Assembly (NCBI GenBank): GCA_006937955.1 | Contig: SSNP01000039.1 | Coordinates: forward strand, 201,043 to 265,042 | Reading direction: 5' to 3' | Origin: Pachypanchax playfairii | Lineage: Eukaryota; Chordata; Actinopteri; Cyprinodontiformes; Aplocheilidae | DNA length: 64,000 nt | Shown: in pieces, positions 39,901 through 51,069 of the stretch | Position numbering within the stretch: the stretch's first letter is position 1 | Layout of the letters: each line of letters starts with the position of its first letter | The notes under the pieces: generated by a model | What the model was told of the DNA's origin: nothing | The model's input: only the letters and a program-made list of their open reading frames with translations | Databases searched by the model: none | Made by a program: the position numbers and the translations under genes

Positions 39901-41429
39901 ATTATTTATACAAACAAAAACAGTCAGTCATCTCTACTCGTTAATTCCTATTCAGCTGATGTTTATCTCCAGCTATCATTGGGTAAGAGGCGGGGCTACA
40001 CCTGGGCAGGTCACCTGTCCATCACAGGGCCACAATTAGACAGAGAACCCATCACACACTCACACATAGGGATGATTTATGAGATTACTAATTAAAAAAA
40101 ACCCACATGCACACTCCACGTAGAAAGGTCCCAGCCCAGATTTGAACCCAGGACCTAGTTGCTGCCCACTGTTCCACTGTGCACACATGATCACTAATGG
40201 ATTAAAAAAAGAAGTTTCACACATCTACGGTTTAAACACCCACTGACCTGGAAGTTTTAACCACCATTATCAGATCTCAGTCTGAATTTTGCCTAAAACA
40301 GAAACATTTATGAAATAAATCTTCCAAACATTATAATATGGGATGCTCATGAATCATCTCTTACACGTAAACCAAGTATGCAGCATCTTTTATCTTTTCT
40401 ATTCATTCACTGCAGTTATTACCTCGTTTACTGATGCTGAAATTACAGATAAAATTTTAATCACTAACCCAGTTGGACTTTTTTATATTTGCTTTTAGAG
40501 TCATCACCAGAAGTTTTATTAAGTTTTAAAAATCTTTTTTAAAATTCAGATTCAGTCTCAAACACAATTTACTGCAGTTGAAGCTGCTCATTCAGAGTAA
40601 GATGATTAAACTTCCATTTTTTATGGGTGAAAGGTGATTTCCTTGTAATTACTGTCACATTAAAGTTTTGTCGTCTTCAGGGAGCTCGACTTTACGGTGA
40701 CTCAGTTTGATTGGATCAAAGCTGAATGTTCCAAACCGTTGTAGAACTGGTTCTGATGTCATGCTCTTTCTCACAAACCCGGAGCTGTGGCAGACATGGG
40801 AGTAACTGTCATCGCATTGTTGAGTGACAGCGTTTGATACAGTTTGCACAGTAATAAAGAGACAATGCACCATGTTTACACGCCTAAACCCCCTTTCATT
40901 TCCTTCATCCAGAAGCCTGCGGGCTGTGAGTGCATGAGGAACAACAATCAGGGAATGCAGCTTCTTGTACCTGTCATCAAAATAAAATCCAAAGGAAGTT
41001 TCTAGTTTTAGGTATTGTGTGAGTTCTGCCTTGTGATTACATCTGTTCCTGCTGATGAAGCTCAGATCTTTACAAACAAATCAATCATCCAGCCGGTTTT
41101 CCGGAACGACTTTTCTCCTTTGACCGGAGTCAGCTTCCGGGCATTCAATTCACTATATGAGGGACTGCAGTCAATTGGAAAACTATAGAGCTGATTAATC
41201 CCAAACAGATAAGTATCTAAAGTCACTGTTTTTTTCTTATCAGGAAGTCACTTAGAGTCAAACTAAGCTGCCAACATCCAGGTGTGTGCTGGACGAGTCC
41301 AGGTCAGTCAAAACCAAACAAGTGAAAAACAGATGATCTTACCTGGTGAGATGTTTTGGGAAACAGCGGTTCGCTGGACTTCATCAGTTTCACCGAAGAC
41401 ATCTGCACTCCCCTCTCCCCTTTGGTCAT
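21981..41429 (-). CDS. mfsd2b: MFSD2B, sphingosine-1-phosphate transporter of the major facilitator superfamily
   Basis: Thirteen coding exons: 41429-41343, 36687-36562, 36468-36344, 31673-31550, 28618-28540, 28434-28253, 27068-26978, 26396-26275, 25888-25805, 25416-25333, 25178-25069, 24417-24274, 22200-21981. They give 525 residues (human about 504), with phase and GT-AG agreement throughout. The product is a 12-helix plasma-membrane carrier that exports S1P from red cells and platelets. Family marks: LCFGIGGAPKEVAASATAFF (helix 1), GAVTDPIVGFF with the conserved helix-2 Asp at 92 (the sodium-site Asp of MFSD2A), HVPYSALTMFLS, KERDSATAY, LPDVVDDF, EAIFYSFYVFFTKF. The start is uncertain: MTKGERG at 41429 is used, but an in-frame ATG at 41687 would add 86 His/Ser/Thr-rich residues with no remembered family match. 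Confidence 0.93.
23076..23915. mobile_element. Fold-back (long inverted repeat) element
   Basis: Two arms of roughly 270 bp are near reverse complements. Both carry AGAACATTTTTGTACC at the outer end, GTACAAATTTGTAC in the middle and TTAGTGGAACAACTTC at the inner end, around a spacer of about 60 bp near 23590-23650. The left arm is interrupted by a 232-bp MITE. It lies in MFSD2B intron 12 and has no coding potential. Confidence 0.65.
23117..23348. mobile_element. 232-bp MITE nested in the fold-back element
   Basis: Perfect 15-bp terminal inverted repeats CCTCTTAAGCCCCAA (23117-23131) and TTGGGGCTTAAGAGG (23334-23348). It is absent from the matching place in the right arm of the fold-back, which shows it as an insertion. 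A small hairpin CCCCC-AAT-CGGGGG lies near the left end. The superfamily is not assigned. Confidence 0.6.
25490..25665 (+). repeat. Retroposon tail (L2/Rex-like 3' end)
   Basis: The block ends with GCACTATGGTCAGCTGTCG, then AAGTGCTCTATAAATAGACTTGACTTGA. This closely resembles the common fish LINE/SINE tail in which GCACTTTGGTCAGCTG is followed by GTGCTTTATAAATAAA and TTGACTTGA. It lies in an MFSD2B intron, in the opposite orientation to the gene. Confidence 0.5.
28897..29744. mobile_element. TTAA-flanked non-autonomous DNA element, copy B (Kolobok-like)
   Basis: 848-bp unit between TTAA at 28893-28896 and TTAA at 29745-29748. The inverted repeats AGGTGGTATATGGA and TCCATATACCACCT are perfect. 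The interior matches copy A (8674-9433), for instance TAATGCCTCCACGGGGTGTT in A and TAATGTCTCCACGGGGTGTT in B. No transposase is encoded. It lies in MFSD2B intron 4. Confidence 0.7.
30126..30214. repeat. Short 41-bp tandem repeat
   Basis: GGCTCAG recurs at 30126, 30167 and 30208, each 41 bp apart. The first two are followed by ATAAACACAT and a TATCCTG segment, giving two diverged units and the start of a third. It lies in MFSD2B intron 4. Confidence 0.6.
34846..35519. mobile_element. PIF/Harbinger deletion derivative
   Basis: 674-bp element with perfect 15-bp terminal inverted repeats TGGTGCGTTCACACC and GGTGTGAACGCACCA, flanked by TTA on both sides (34843-34845 and 35520-35522), the 3-bp target type of Harbinger. 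It keeps a piece of transposase frame (35026-35331). A perfect 18-bp stem with a 12-base loop lies at 35338-35385. Confidence 0.75.
35026..35331 (+). pseudogene. Harbinger transposase N-terminal remnant
   Basis: An open frame of about 100 residues starts MADHIETVAW. It contains a basic run RQRRRRVHQRR and then RSEFGEFNHLLQELRLDE, the conserved block near the N-terminus of HARBI1-type transposases (EFGEYHHLVQELR-like). After about residue 60 the similarity stops and the catalytic DDE domain is absent, so the frame cannot make an active nuclease. A short binding-type peptide is conceivable but unproven. Confidence 0.6.
35523..36000. repeat. Retroelement-like insertion inside repeat C
   Basis: T-rich sequence ends with GTAAGTCCTTTGCACTTTATT, then a CTCTGCGTTTGGGTCCTAC tail. 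This resembles the 3' ends of fish retroelements. Borders are estimated from where similarity to the second copy of repeat C resumes. The class is uncertain. Confidence 0.3.
37140..37400. repeat. Fragment of the GAGAGGCGGGG repeat family
   Basis: Contains GAGAACATGCAAACTCCATG and GGATTTGAACCCACAACC, matching the 3' part of the copy at 3080-3575. It lies in MFSD2B intron 1. Confidence 0.55.
38658..38679. repeat. (GA)n microsatellite
   Basis: Uninterrupted GA dinucleotides for about 22 bases, followed by an A-run, in MFSD2B intron 1. Confidence 0.8.
39955..40190. repeat. Copy of the GAGAGGCGGGG repeat family
   Basis: Contains AAGAGGCGGGGCTACACCTGG and CCATCACAGGGCCACA, and ends with a GATTTGAACCCAGGACC tail, in the same order as at 3080-3575. 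It lies in MFSD2B intron 1. Confidence 0.6.
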
Positions 41430-41703
41430 GGTTGAGAGATTGTGTGTGAGGCGACAGCTGTACTTCTGCGAGTGTGTGTGCGAGGGAGTGATGAAGTGAG
41501 CGTGAGTGTAAGTGTGACTCCCGCTGTGAACCAGAGTGGCCTGCCACTGGGAGGTGCGAGCCTGAGGTGGAAACTGGATGTGGCTGGGGCTCTGGGTGTG
41601 TGTGCTGAAGGGGGTGTGAGCGACGGCTCCGGAGGCAGGACGCTCCTCCTGCCTCCCCATAACAACTCTGCCGCTTTCTGCTGCCATTCACATGGTGTTG
41701 TGC

Positions 41704-42320
41704 TCTGGAATGAAGCCAGAGAGGAAGGCAGAGTCAAGCAATGCCACACACACGCATGAAAGAGAAGCGCTCACCTGCTCTGATAACACAAATACCCTGA
41801 CAAAAACCACAAGAATGCAGGCGTGTACACACACATACATGTATGAGCATAGACACAGCTTTTTAGATGCTTAAATTCCCACCATGCATGAAAGATTTAA
41901 AAAATAAAGAATTAAAAATAAAAAATTTAAAAGCACAGTTTAAACTGTCAAATTAGATTAAATCCACATGCTGCTTTTAGGATGAACATCCAGGGACTCT
42001 GATCAGACGATGTCCCGAGCTGGAGTTTCTTATCTTCCATCATCTGACTCTAACCGTGCGTATCTTCCGTGCGCGTGCAGTTGACATCAACAGTGAGGGG
42101 TGAGAAAAGCAGGAGCGTCGTCTCACCTCGGAGTGATGAAGAAGTGGCCGCCGCCGTCAGTTTGCTCTGTGTGAGACGGCCGGGATGAGTAGGAGACTGC
42201 GGAGGGTGGAGGATGTCTGCGCGGATCTTCTCCTGCCTCCAGCAGCGCGCGGTGACGGAGCTGCGCCCTGCAGCGGACGCGGCTGCGCGCGACACACACG
42301 GGCGCGAACGCGCGAGGAGA
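41704..42320 (-). promoter_or_regulatory. Probable MFSD2B 5' region: CpG-rich promoter and split leader
   Basis: CpG-dense sequence at about 42050-42310 (GCGCGCG, GGCGCGAACGCGCGAGG on the plus strand) stands out from the AT-rich surroundings. An acceptor (minus strand CTTCATTCCAG) ends at 41705, so a leader exon in the CpG region probably joins to the exon at 41704-41343. That exon begins with an ATG-TGA pair at 41693-41688 directly before the distal in-frame ATG at 41687. Confidence 0.4.
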
Positions 42321-45300
42321 TTGTAGACATGAGGTCACGCTTAAAAAATATATTTTTTAACTTTCTGTTGTTTTTCTAAAATGGTTTGTTTTCTTGTCAT
42401 TTTTTGTTTGTTTGTTTGGTATAATTCAAAATAAAAGCAGATTACTTTTAGTTAATGAGAATAAAAAAACGAACATGCGTTTAACCTAATTATACCATGA
42501 TTAGGTTAAATAATTAGGTGTGTATTACTATACACACAATGTAAAATGACTGATTATTGCTGGCTAATGTTTTAACTATATTATTAAATATACCAGGCAA
42601 CATGAGTATTTGAGAAGTACCAGAGAGGTCAAAGGGGACCTTCACCAGGATGCTGCTTTTTTATTTTTCATTTGTTGGTTTTGTTTTTTTGTTGGATATA
42701 ATTAAAAAGAAAAGTAGTTTATTTTTACTTTCTGATCACAGATACTCAGAACTTTACATGAAAGTAGAGGAACGGACTTGTTTGATGACAAACTTGAAAG
42801 GCAAACTGTCACATCATTTGTGAATTCTTCTCCGCTCCTTTAAGCTGGTAAATCTCTTCCCTTCATGATTGTTTTACTCCTAAAAAAGGTAGAATGTATT
42901 TTTTAACAGCTCTTTGGAACAGGAAATGATTGTGTGAATGGACGTTGACAGCCAGACTGTTCTCAGGATTCCAGTTGTGTTTCTCATGCTTCACCTCATT
43001 TAACCTCAACATGCTGGTTAAGATTTAACGGTTTAATTAATCAGATCAAACTGTCAATAAAGTCAATTTTATTGTAATCAAACTGAATTTTCTCATTGAC
43101 TTACACTGCTCTGATAACCAGCTGGTTGTATTCTGTTCTATTCTATTCTTTGTCCTTGATTTAATAATGTGCTCATGCTTATTTTTTTTTTTGTTTTATG
43201 TTCTTGTGTTTCCGCCTTATGTTTTTCCTTGTTATCTTTACTTCGTTGCTTCTCTCACCTGTTTTTCTTCTATTAATTGGCCCAGCTGTTCGTCTCTCTC
43301 TGCAGATATACGCCCTCCAATCAACTGCCTGTCCTCTCTCCGTTCATGTTATTTTCTCAGTTTTTATTGCCCTCAAAGCACTTCTTTGTTTTTTATTACG
43401 TATTTATTTACTCAGTTCCTCTGTTGTCTGCACTTTAAACATTTTATGACACAAAAATGTGTCAGCAAGTTTCATAAATCTCACTCTGAGGTTAAATTGT
43501 GCTCAAAATGCACATCTTATCTCTGATTGTGGGTTTATCGAACATCTCATTGTCTAAGTTTAAATAGACCCTTAAAGAATCTCCTTTCAAAAAAATTGTT
43601 TTGCTCAGAACAAAACATTTTTTCTCTGTTTGGAAACGGTAACAGAATCCTTCACCCTGTTAGTTTTATGGTTCATTACGTGTGATTTATGATTTTAGGA
43701 CCATGTCCTTCATCCAAAAAGTACTTTCTTTCAGGCAACTCATTCAGTGGCGATTGTTTACTCTCCACAGTAAACCTCTCATCAGAGCATGACAGCAAAC
43801 ATGTCATAAAGGCTTCAGCCACTGAATCCAGACTTCTATAGAAATTCCAAGAACTCAAACCCTTTGATCAAAGCAGCATCCCCGACAACAACAAAGCCAC
43901 TGCTGCAGAAAGGTCAGACTTGTGACCTGCATTGAAGCAGGCGTGTTTCTGAAAAAGCATGAAGAGGAATGTGCAAAATGAAAGCTGCTGCTGCAGGAGC
44001 AAGAGGGTCATTCTGGGAGGAAATATGGCAGTTGAAGGGAAAGTCGCTGCCTGCATGCTTGAGCTTATTAAATATGTAGTGCAGAGGAAATGTGCTCTCT
44101 CTTTAACTCCTGCAAGCCAAGTGATGCACAACGTGTGCACGTTCAGGGAGATCACATGGGAAGAGAAGCATCACAGGCAGACAGAACATTTTTTCTATGA
44201 AGCTTCTTCCTCTGACCTTCAACATGCTGAAAATGTCATTTCATCCTTAGTCATGATGAAGGAGCCCCCACCCCAGCAACTTTAAATATTTGAAGCTGGA
44301 TAATGGTGCTCGTCTTTCCCGTGAGATCAGAAAGCTTGAAGACTGAGAAGAAAGCAGTGCATGCATGCTATACAAAATGAGTAAAAAGGCCAAACAGACA
44401 TTTTTCTCTTTCCTCCTCATTATAAATCAGGAAAAGATCAGCTGTTTCTAAGAGCGGATTCAGATGATTGCTTCACATCTAACGTTCTTGTGCATGGCTG
44501 TAGGCTGCATTGGGCTTCGTCTCTTCACACAGCTGTCACTTAAAACACATGAATAAACAGGCAAAAAGTATCTCAGAGAGTCCACTAACAGTGCAAGAAG
44601 GAACTGTATAAAACTGAGATGATAATTGTACAGTGTACACTGAATTTCTTACATTGTCCCGGAACCCTCCACCAAGATGCGATAAATAACGAAAGAAACA
44701 AATGTGTAAATCAAGAAACAAATGTACAAATCAAAAACAACTCACTGAACACCAGCACCATAGTAAAGCACGGTGGTGGCAGCATCACAGTGTGGGAACT
44801 CACCCCCCTCTAAATTATCTTCCTGCCTTCTAACTGCTTTTTCAAAAAATGCTGAAAGGGGCGTTGCTTAGGACCCTGGGGGAGTGGCGGGCTGGGCTGT
44901 GATTGATGTGTGGCACTTCTTTGTGTTTAGATTAGCTCCATTGTGACTCTGCCGTGTTGCAGAGAGGTAATCCGAGTATGATGAGAATATAACATCTAGA
45001 AATCCCACCCACACAATCACAACCAATACAGTGAAGTCTTTGCCCCGATTTCATCATTCTTTTACTGATATCAGTTATTCCCTTTGTTGTAGTTTTCAGA
45101 GAAGTTTACCAATTAATTGTTGTTAGCCACAATGCTAGAGCTATTGCTGTGATGCAGAGAGGTGAACAAAATAACCAGAATGACCAGAGGGGGGGGACAT
45201 CAAAACCCATCCCCCCCATCAAATCGCACCCTGGTAAAGACCCACTAATACAGTTTAAAGGCAGTAAAAAACTTTTGAGAGTGAGCAACTCCCTCCCCCC

Positions 45301-46070
45301 ATGCAAAAAATCTGTGTCTTTCTAAAACAGGGTTTTAAGGAAAGCCCTAAGATACCATCGGTCCCAAAACCTGGTCTTCGGGAGCCACATTCTGTCTGTT
45401 TTCATATTTTATTTTAAACTGACAGATCACTGTGAGGTTTTTGGAAACCTAATGACATGTTGAGGAGATAATTTACTCCTTTCAAGAAGGAACTTGTAAA
45501 CATCTAAAACATGTTGGAAATATGAAAACCTCTTTATAATAAAAACACTTGGTTTGACTTACTATAGAGATCATTTAATGAAGGATATCATTCAGTTTTG
45601 TAACAAATGATCAAACATAAAAGATTTTTTCTTTGCAGCTGTTTTACACAACTGGCAGAAATTGTAATCTTTAAAATCCCCCCTTACTGTTCCTTAACAA
45701 AACAGTAAAATTTTGATTTACTTACAATATAAATCATAGCATCTAAATTGAAATTATTAATGTATTTTTTTATTGAGAAGCTTCTTTTCAGGAGCTCAGA
45801 TGGCCAGTTGACCCTGATGCTTAACAGGAGTGGACTTATTATGGTTTCACATTAAAGTCATATAAACCCTAATTATTGTCCCAGAAAAATGACTCTGCTG
45901 AAGAACGAGTTCCAACTTTTCTTTTGGTAATACAGACTTCTACAACCTTTTCATGTTCTAGATTTGGATCGCAGCAGCTTCAGGTCACCTCAAAATTAAA
46001 ACTAAACAGCCTGAGAACTTTGACATCTGTATGAGGATAAAAAGGAAACGAATCCAGGCATTTCAAAGTA
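42320..46070. other. Intergenic stretch between MFSD2B and UBXN2A
   Basis: Mostly AT-rich sequence. T-rich, retroelement-like text lies at about 43140-43440, and a Tc1 transposase relic at 44755-44796. A few runs of G or C lie near 45190-45300. No gene-like frame or RNA gene was recognised. Confidence 0.45.
44755..44796 (+). pseudogene. Relic of a Tc1/mariner transposase
   Basis: Plus-strand translation gives STIVKHGGGSITVW, the conserved TVKHGGGSIMVW block of fish Tc1 transposases. The flanks do not extend it into a usable frame. Confidence 0.6.
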
Positions 46071-46071
46071 T

Positions 46072-46077
46072 TTTATT
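46072..46077 (-). other. Candidate UBXN2A poly(A) signal
   Basis: AATAAA on the minus strand, 550 bases after the UBXN2A stop. A second one at 46249-46254 would give a shorter 3' UTR. A run of 12 or more G at about 46370-46381 lies within this 3' UTR. Confidence 0.45.
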
Positions 46078-46628
46078 GTATTACATCATGACTTGTGATA
46101 TGTTTTTCAGTAGTTTCATCAAAGAGCACAATCAACATTCTCAACCCCCACAACTCCCAAAAAACAAAGGCAAAAAAACAAAATCATGAAACCCTGAAAG
46201 AATCAGAGTTTACAGGCAAATACTGTAAGACTGTGCAAAAGAAACATTTTTATTCTAATAGAAATGTGAAAATAATCTATCAGCCCCTCATTTAAACTGC
46301 AAACAGTGCATAAAAGTTGTAATCAGAGTTTGGGAAGACTTAGTTAAATGTGGGTTTATGATATTGAAGGGGGGGGGGGGGTGTAGTGTTTTTTCAGGTA
46401 AATTCTGAACATTGTCAGCACTTTGTGACTGATCTGGTGTAAGAACCAGTCTGCAGCTAATCACACACTGTTGAGGGAGGTAAGAACTGTCAAACGCAGC
46501 ACAAAGTTGAACAGTAAATAAATATTTCATTTTGTGTGAACTGTAGCGTTTGCTGTCAGGAAACTGGTGATGCATTCTGTGCAGAAAGGGGAAGATGCAT
46601 GCTGTGTGAAACTCTGCAGCCGGATTGG

Positions 46629-49597
46629 TCAGGAGTGTCCAAACAGAGCCTGTGTGTTCAGAGGTCTCTGCACGATAACAGCATTGGCCAAATCTGCTTC
46701 TTCTAGGCTGATTTCTTTGTCGGTGAGCTCTCGGTAAGGGAGGGACGTGGTCAGGATGAAAGGTGGGCAATTTCTCTGGCAGCGTGCCATGAAATCCTGA
46801 ACATCAGCGATCCTGAGACAGAACAAAAATCAGATTAGAAAAAACACAAAAAAATCAGAAACAACTGAGCTAAACATTCCTGCTTCATCGTAGCACATCA
46901 TCCCCTGCCGAATACTCGACTCCTGATCATGACACGTGATTTCATTTATTATTAATACCAACCCAGTACATACAAGCGATCCGATGGCAGCTCTACCCCT
47001 CACACAAGATTGAAGGGGCTCAGTCCTCTCTATCCTTTAGCCTGTTATATAAATGCAGCATCCCAGTTATGCAATTCCTCACTGGGGATTTTACAGAGCC
47101 ACGCTGCTGCTACAACCCAGATTATCTTTTCTTTTGCAGCCCCATGCAGCGCTTAAACTTCATCAGACTAGAACAAAGTATTACATAATCCTACAATAAA
47201 TTCCCTTTACTACACCAACAAAAATAAATTCCTCAACCCTCCCTTGAACTACTTATTTTTTGTCTGTGATCTTTAATATTCTGGGATCAGCAGGAGCTGG
47301 AGCTGCGATGCAGAGTAATTTCAGTGTGTGTGTGAAAAGATGTATTTTGGCCTTGACACTGATACCCACCGATGTGATAGGTTAAACCTTTGGACCAGTC
47401 TCCTGCCATCAGCCAACCAGATCTGAAGGGAGGTAACAGGAAGGGAGTGGTCTAGTGTTACCATGGGAATAGGAGGAGATTCTCCATCCTCGTGCACAGA
47501 TGGTGACCTGGCCACGACTCTGGGCGCAACACTGGGAACGAACAGTGGAATAAACAACAGATTAGCCAGCAGTTCAGAATGTAAACAGCATGAGCAAAGT
47601 AAATTTAGTAAATAATCTAAAATAAAATTATTTTGAATTGTTTAGAAAATCTGATATTTAAACAAAAATGTGTGAAAATTATCTTAAGTCATCAGAACGA
47701 CTTCGTACAGATCAAATTTGCTTCTGGGTGTATAGTAAATTGTTTTAGAGCGACACCTAGTGGCCAAAGTGAATATGGCACAAAACGTAGTGGAAACTTC
47801 AAACTAATTATTACTTAGAAAACAATGAACACAGTTCAGTATTTTAAAAGGTTATTAGTAAAAATAATTATGTATCAACATCAATCGATGAAAATTCAGT
47901 TCTGGTGCCAACAGACTCGTACCTGCCGAGTCGGTATCCTCGGCCACTGAAGGGGTGAAAAGCCTTCTTTTTGTGGACGTAGTTTTCCTCCGTCATGTCC
48001 TCCACGCTGACCTCCAGCTCCTCTTCTTCTGCTCTGCTCTCCCACTCTGTTGGAAGCTCCCTGGGACAGAATAAAGTTCAGCTTTCAGCCTCGTCAGATC
48101 AATCAATAAGAAAGAAAACAAACTGATGGGATTAACTTTTATCTGTCTCTCACTGCCTGGTTGCGGTCTGAAACCTGAACTGTCCTGCAGACTGGTCCTT
48201 TGATTGAGGAAACTTTACATGATTGTTGTAAAAAGCTTTATATATTTTTATTACAATGAATTGGTTGTTTGTTGAAGGTCTTCTGAGTCAATTTTTCAGG
48301 TATTATTAGTTTTTGGTCCCAGTATTTGAATATTATATGATCTGTATTTGTATCTGTGATGCAAATATGTACAGATGAGTCGATAGACATACAGAACCTG
48401 TTCACAAAGTACAGAAAATGGTGAATTAGATTTTCCAGAACTCAATATTTTTAAAGGCAGTCAGTCTTAACGTGTCTTCCCCCGTCTATTACCAGTCTCT
48501 TTGGAAGACAAGAACTCTCCAGTTCATGAGGATTCCCCGAATCAGCTGATTAAACTCACCCTCTTTTAATAGCATCCAGGAATTCTTGATTCTCTGGTAC
48601 GGAGTAGCTCCGAAAGTCACCGTCGTTAACAGTAAAGCCGTCTTTCCAAAGCCTCACCACCATCTCCACCTGAATACAAGCAGTAACGAGCTCAGTATCA
48701 GACGAACACTTAGCTGTTTACATCCTCCTGTTAATAAGAGCTAATAAAATACACTGAACACGAATCTGGCTAGTTCAACTTTTCAGAGATTCTAGGTTTT
48801 CTGCAGTAACAAATCCATAAACATGACAACACAACCAATTTAACATACTGTATAGCTTTACTGTGTCAGATTACCAAGTAATAAGATTGTTATTAACCTT
48901 AGAAGTCCCTGAAGCATCGTAACAGATCTTCTCTACTTCATCAAGAAGATCTTCTACTGAGAAACTTCGACTCATTGGCACCTCTTCCTCATTATTCTGA
49001 CTGGCAGCCCTTTAAAGAAATAAAGACATGTGATGTTTCATATGTAGCTTGAACGCAATCATTTAGGCAGCGTGAGGACGTGGTCTCCATAGAAACTCTG
49101 CAAGACAACGTCAGCATCCCTGTCCTCTATGGGTTTCTGATGGTGATTAGTAACACAGGAGCACCACAGGGTACGTCAGGTCTTTTACACCTGAGTCAGG
49201 CCACCGGCACAACACTGTGGTGGATGGGAGGGAGTACAGGAAGGCAAATTTGTTGAGGAATCATCTGCCCTAGAATGTGATCATGATGATGGACATGCTG
49301 ATGGACACTGATCAGCATCCTGGAAGATGAAGTGAAGGTGCTGGACCTGGGTTTTCAGACCAACACTGATGCTGTCTGTAAGAAGGAGATGAGCAGACTC
49401 TGCTTTCTGAGAGCTCCTTTGATGCTGGAGATGTTTAATTAGTCTGTGTTGAAAGGCACCAGATTCAGTTCTGTTGTTTTCTGGATCAGTTTCAGAGACG
49501 CCAGCAGGATTAACAAACTTATCAAACACCCTTTACCTAACCTGTTGACTTACCACTGCTCATCTTTCTCATCCACCCCAGTGTCAGCCTCTTTCAT
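46629..49597 (-). CDS. ubxn2a: UBX domain-containing protein 2A (p97/VCP adaptor)
   Basis: Six coding exons: 49597-49554, 49009-48898, 48669-48560, 48060-47923, 47531-47370, 46812-46629. They give 249 residues (human 259), and all phases agree. UBXN2A tethers ubiquitin-system clients to the AAA+ ATPase p97 and in mammals also acts on nicotinic receptor trafficking and mortalin. Visible domains: a SEP domain starting near 53 (VRLWKDGFTVNDGDFRSYSV, EFLDAIKRGELP) and ending around FHPFSGRGYRLGS, and a C-terminal UBX domain (TSLQIWLADGRRLVQRFNLS through SLEEADLANAVIVQR). As in human UBXN2A, no FPR motif stands in the p97-binding loop (TSLPYREL here). The start MKEADTG, ending DEQW, aligns with human MKDVDNL, ending KEEW. 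A LINE relic lies in its first coding intron. Confidence 0.94.
49306..49530 (+). pseudogene. Decayed LINE reverse-transcriptase tail
   Basis: Plus-strand translation includes VLDLGFQTNTDAVCKKEMSR, then LCFLRAP, and after an in-frame stop SVLKGTRFSSVVFW, then RINKLI. This order resembles the C-terminal part of fish non-LTR retrotransposon ORF2 (KKGxSRLxFLRRL, VVxSVVxxAVVCW, RLNKLIRKA). It is broken and lies antisense in a UBXN2A intron. Confidence 0.5.
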
Positions 49598-50841
49598 GAT
49601 GATCTGTGTTTTCCATCTAAGAAAAGCACAAATGAAAACATGCACATGTTAAATAAAACTTACTTTTGTTGAAGATGTTTCACCTCACATCTCAAAGGTT
49701 TCTTCAGTGTGGCATCACTGAAAGACATCCTGGGAGTCACACCCGCCTGAGTTTTATCCAGGTCCGTGTTTGAGTTATTTTCCAATAAGAAAACAATGTG
49801 AATTGTTTCTGTCACATGTTTGGGGGTGTGAAAGGTTGTGAAACTGAAGGGGTTAGGTGGGTGAAGCCTGAGGCCACACCCTCATTTTAAGGCTGTTTTT
49901 TTCCATTTAACAGGAATGACGGTCTTCTCTGTCTGAGATGTGAAGGTGTTGCTTATCTCTGAGATGTAGATGGACAGCTGAGTCTTGCCCCGAGGAGCTG
50001 CTCTTCTATGTTGCAACACGTGTTGTTTAGTGTCCACGCTATAAAAACAGGTTTCTCTTGAAACACTGGCTCAGGTGTGAATACTGGCCCAGTTAATAAA
50101 CTGATAAATCAACTGATTAAAATCTGTTTGAAGAAGATCCTTTTGAATTTCTTGGACATAAAATTCTGTCTTTTCTCATTCAGTTCTGTTTTGTTGAGCC
50201 TTTTCTGGATTTCCTAACTGACTTATCTATGTGTTTGAAGTGCTTTTCTGATGTGTTTGTGATCCCATTTCACCCCTTCAGTCCTCTCACGGTCATGCAT
50301 GGCTCGATTCTAAACATCCAGCTTGTGTGATTCAAAGAGCAGGTTTTCCTCTGTGTGTGTGAAGCTAATCCACCTCATCAAGAGGTGGATTTACTATAAA
50401 CTTCAGAGATAAGGATCTCATCGCTCCACATGGGATCCCAGCAGTTCAGTTTCACAACCAACCCCACCTTAACACACAACTTCACCTGTTGATAAGCGAC
50501 TCCAACACATTATTTTGAATGTGACTGACCAAACTAAAGGTCTTAATAGAGAAACCTTTTCAATGTGACTTTTAAAAACGTCTAAAATAAACAATAAATG
50601 CAATTAACTTCAAGAACTTCAGTTAAACTGATAAGCATTATCAACATGCTGGACGATCAGAAGATCAGGGCCTACTGCAGCTTTAAGATGTTATTTAGCA
50701 GGTTGATGGTTTAAACTTCGTGTCTAACTGTCTTCATGTTGTTGCTTGTGTGTTAAATAACTAAATGTTTTCAAAATTACCTACAAATAAGGAGATATCC
50801 AAGAAGTCGTTACCGATTATGCAGGTGGGCGTGAAAGCCAT
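49594..50841 (-). promoter_or_regulatory. Spliced upstream ORF overlapping the UBXN2A start as ATGA
   Basis: An ATG in good context (GTCATGG) at 50841 opens MAFTPTC. Two possible donors follow (exon ends 50814 or 50781); they differ by 33 bases and keep the same phase. Joined to the acceptor at 49616, either frame ends in TGA at 49596-49594, overlapping the main ATG at 49597-49595. The uORF would be 16 or 27 codons. It depends on inferred splicing of the leader. Confidence 0.35.
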
Positions 50842-51061
50842 GACCGCTAAAACGACACAGACGCTAACTACAAAAAACATTATTGGGTTTTAACGTGCAG
50901 ACACACAATATGTTTCTTTACATGCTTCTATTAAGAGCAGAGTGAAATACTGAATTACCCGTCTGTCGTAATTCCTGAGTTTCAGACTTTAAGCTACGGC
51001 TCTTCAGCTGAGCTAGTAGGACACAACGGTGTCGTAAACCCGCTGTTGTTGTCGTGATGCG

Positions 51062-51069
51062 TGACGTAA
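51062..51069. promoter_or_regulatory. CRE/ATF-like site near UBXN2A promoter
   Basis: TGACGTAA within GCGTGACGTAAATG, about 220 bases upstream of the probable UBXN2A leader ATG. It is a single short match, so the assignment is tentative. Confidence 0.3.

Noticed and set aside
41304..41749. Three overlapping minus-strand frames rich in His, Ser, Thr and Pro
   Set aside because: Only the frame that ends at the 41343 donor joins MFSD2B. The others come from low-complexity CACA/CTCA sequence. The extended N-terminus is reported as a question, not a gene.
43140..43530. T-rich frame of 119 residues resembling hydrophobic protein
   Set aside because: The Phe/Leu/Cys-rich translation is a product of T-rich retroelement-like sequence, as at 52090-52540.
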